Shown here one piece after another: positions 63,904 through 64,000 of a DNA stretch of 64,000 nucleotides; position 1 is the first letter of the stretch, and each line of letters starts with the position of its first letter. The DNA lies in assembly GCA_902786365.1 (NCBI GenBank), contig CADACD010000003.1, forward strand, positions 62,001-126,000. Reading direction: 5' to 3'. The position numbers and the translations under genes were made by a program. The stretch comes from an uncultured Lachnospiraceae bacterium (GTDB lineage: Bacteria; Bacillota; Clostridia; Lachnospirales; Lachnospiraceae). The notes beneath the pieces were generated by a model. That model was given only the letters and a program-made list of their open reading frames with translations. It did no database searches and was not told the DNA's origin.

Positions 63904-64000
63904 ATGAAGTTCAGTAAAGGAAAGAGTACCGGTCTTTTCCTGCTTTCACTGATATTGATTGTGGCGTTAGGTTTTTTGGCAGCGTTCGGTGCAGGAAAGA
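63904..64000 (+). CDS. secD: N-terminal start of SecD (partial)
   Basis: The first 32 codons of a protein with a basic start (MKFSKGKS) and a hydrophobic helix (GLFLLSLILIVALGFLAAFG), cut by the window edge. The sequence alone proves only a membrane protein. Its place after the SCIFF maturase, where secD/secF often lies in Clostridia, makes SecD, the protein-export accessory subunit, the best guess. AAAGGA is about 14 bp from the ATG, further than ideal. Confidence 0.6.
   Translation, partial: MKFSKGKSTGLFLLSLILIVALGFLAAFGAGK

Noticed and set aside
63890..63907. Five-codon ATG frame overlapping the secD start (ATGA overlap)
   Set aside because: The Shine-Dalgarno directly abuts its ATG with no spacer, so initiation there is implausible; it is likely chance.
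1..64000. CRISPR arrays, insertion sequences, prophage or integrative element genes
   Set aside because: No regularly spaced repeats, transposase, integrase, phage structural or toxin-antitoxin genes were found; codon use and gene content are uniformly chromosomal.

Overview
The window is AT-rich chromosomal DNA from a spore-forming, Gram-positive anaerobe of the class Clostridia, most likely family Lachnospiraceae. The grounds are the low-GC codon use, the sporulation genes spoIIGA, sigE, sigG, spoVD and a ylmC/ymxH-type gene, the SCIFF ranthipeptide with its radical SAM maturase, and a division and cell-wall (dcw) cluster led by mraZ. I cannot name genus or species from the sequence alone. 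Almost all of the window is core-genome housekeeping; no insertion sequence, prophage, CRISPR array or transfer island was seen.

Layout. 1-2328: end of an unknown coiled-coil protein and a complete dynamin-like GTPase. 2426-7136: tepA, uppP and the DNA translocase ftsK/spoIIIE. 7237-16226: one-carbon, cell-wall precursor, replication-restart and translation-initiation genes (fhs, dapF, a MurE-type ligase, folD, priA, def, fmt). 16295-24416: rRNA modification, signalling and ribosome assembly (rsmB, rlmN, PP2C phosphatase, PASTA kinase, rsgA, rpe, thiamine pyrophosphokinase), converging on ychF (minus strand). 25938-39442: lgt, then the dcw cluster mraZ-rsmH-ftsL-pbp-spoVD-mraY-murD-ftsW-ftsQ-ftsZ, without murG, murC, murB or ftsA. 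39645-48046: spoIIGA-sigE, then four genes (trigger-factor-like lipoprotein, DUF5662 protein, membrane GDPD, thiD), then sigG, ylmC and nrdR. 48147-57272: yqeG, aroE (minus), a tRNA-Leu, deoD, dgt, dnaG, rpoD, trmK and a TGS-domain nucleoside kinase. 57367-57716: RNase P RNA. 57767-61537: polysaccharide deacetylase, then pyrI, pyrB and a CBS-domain membrane protein on the minus strand. 61817-64000: small membrane protein, SCIFF peptide (46 codons), SCIFF maturase and the start of secD.

How the genes work together. Fhs and FolD interconvert formate and C1-tetrahydrofolates; Fmt uses 10-formyl-THF to formylate initiator tRNA and Def removes the formyl group. DapF, the MurE-type ligase, MraY, MurD, UppP, FtsW and two class B PBPs form much of a peptidoglycan and septum pathway, with FtsL, FtsQ and FtsZ for division and the PASTA kinase/PP2C pair as a likely wall-sensing regulator. 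SpoIIGA activates the mother-cell factor SigE, and SigG directs the forespore. DnaG, RpoD and TrmK form the usual Firmicute macromolecular-synthesis block.

Points worth a second look: a terminator-like hairpin ending at the tepA start codon; a 10-bp-phased AGTGG array at the mraZ promoter; two extracytoplasmic proteins whose acidic tails end at a stop codon but continue in frame with the same composition; a MurE whose DNPR motif reads DNSR; sigG displaced from sigE; a tRNA-Leu with anticodon AAG; and a SCIFF unit with its own strong promoter and an intergenic hairpin. Nothing here is clearly a new system. The least understood genes are the dynamin-like locus and the DUF5662 protein. All calls come from reading the sequence; no database search was run.
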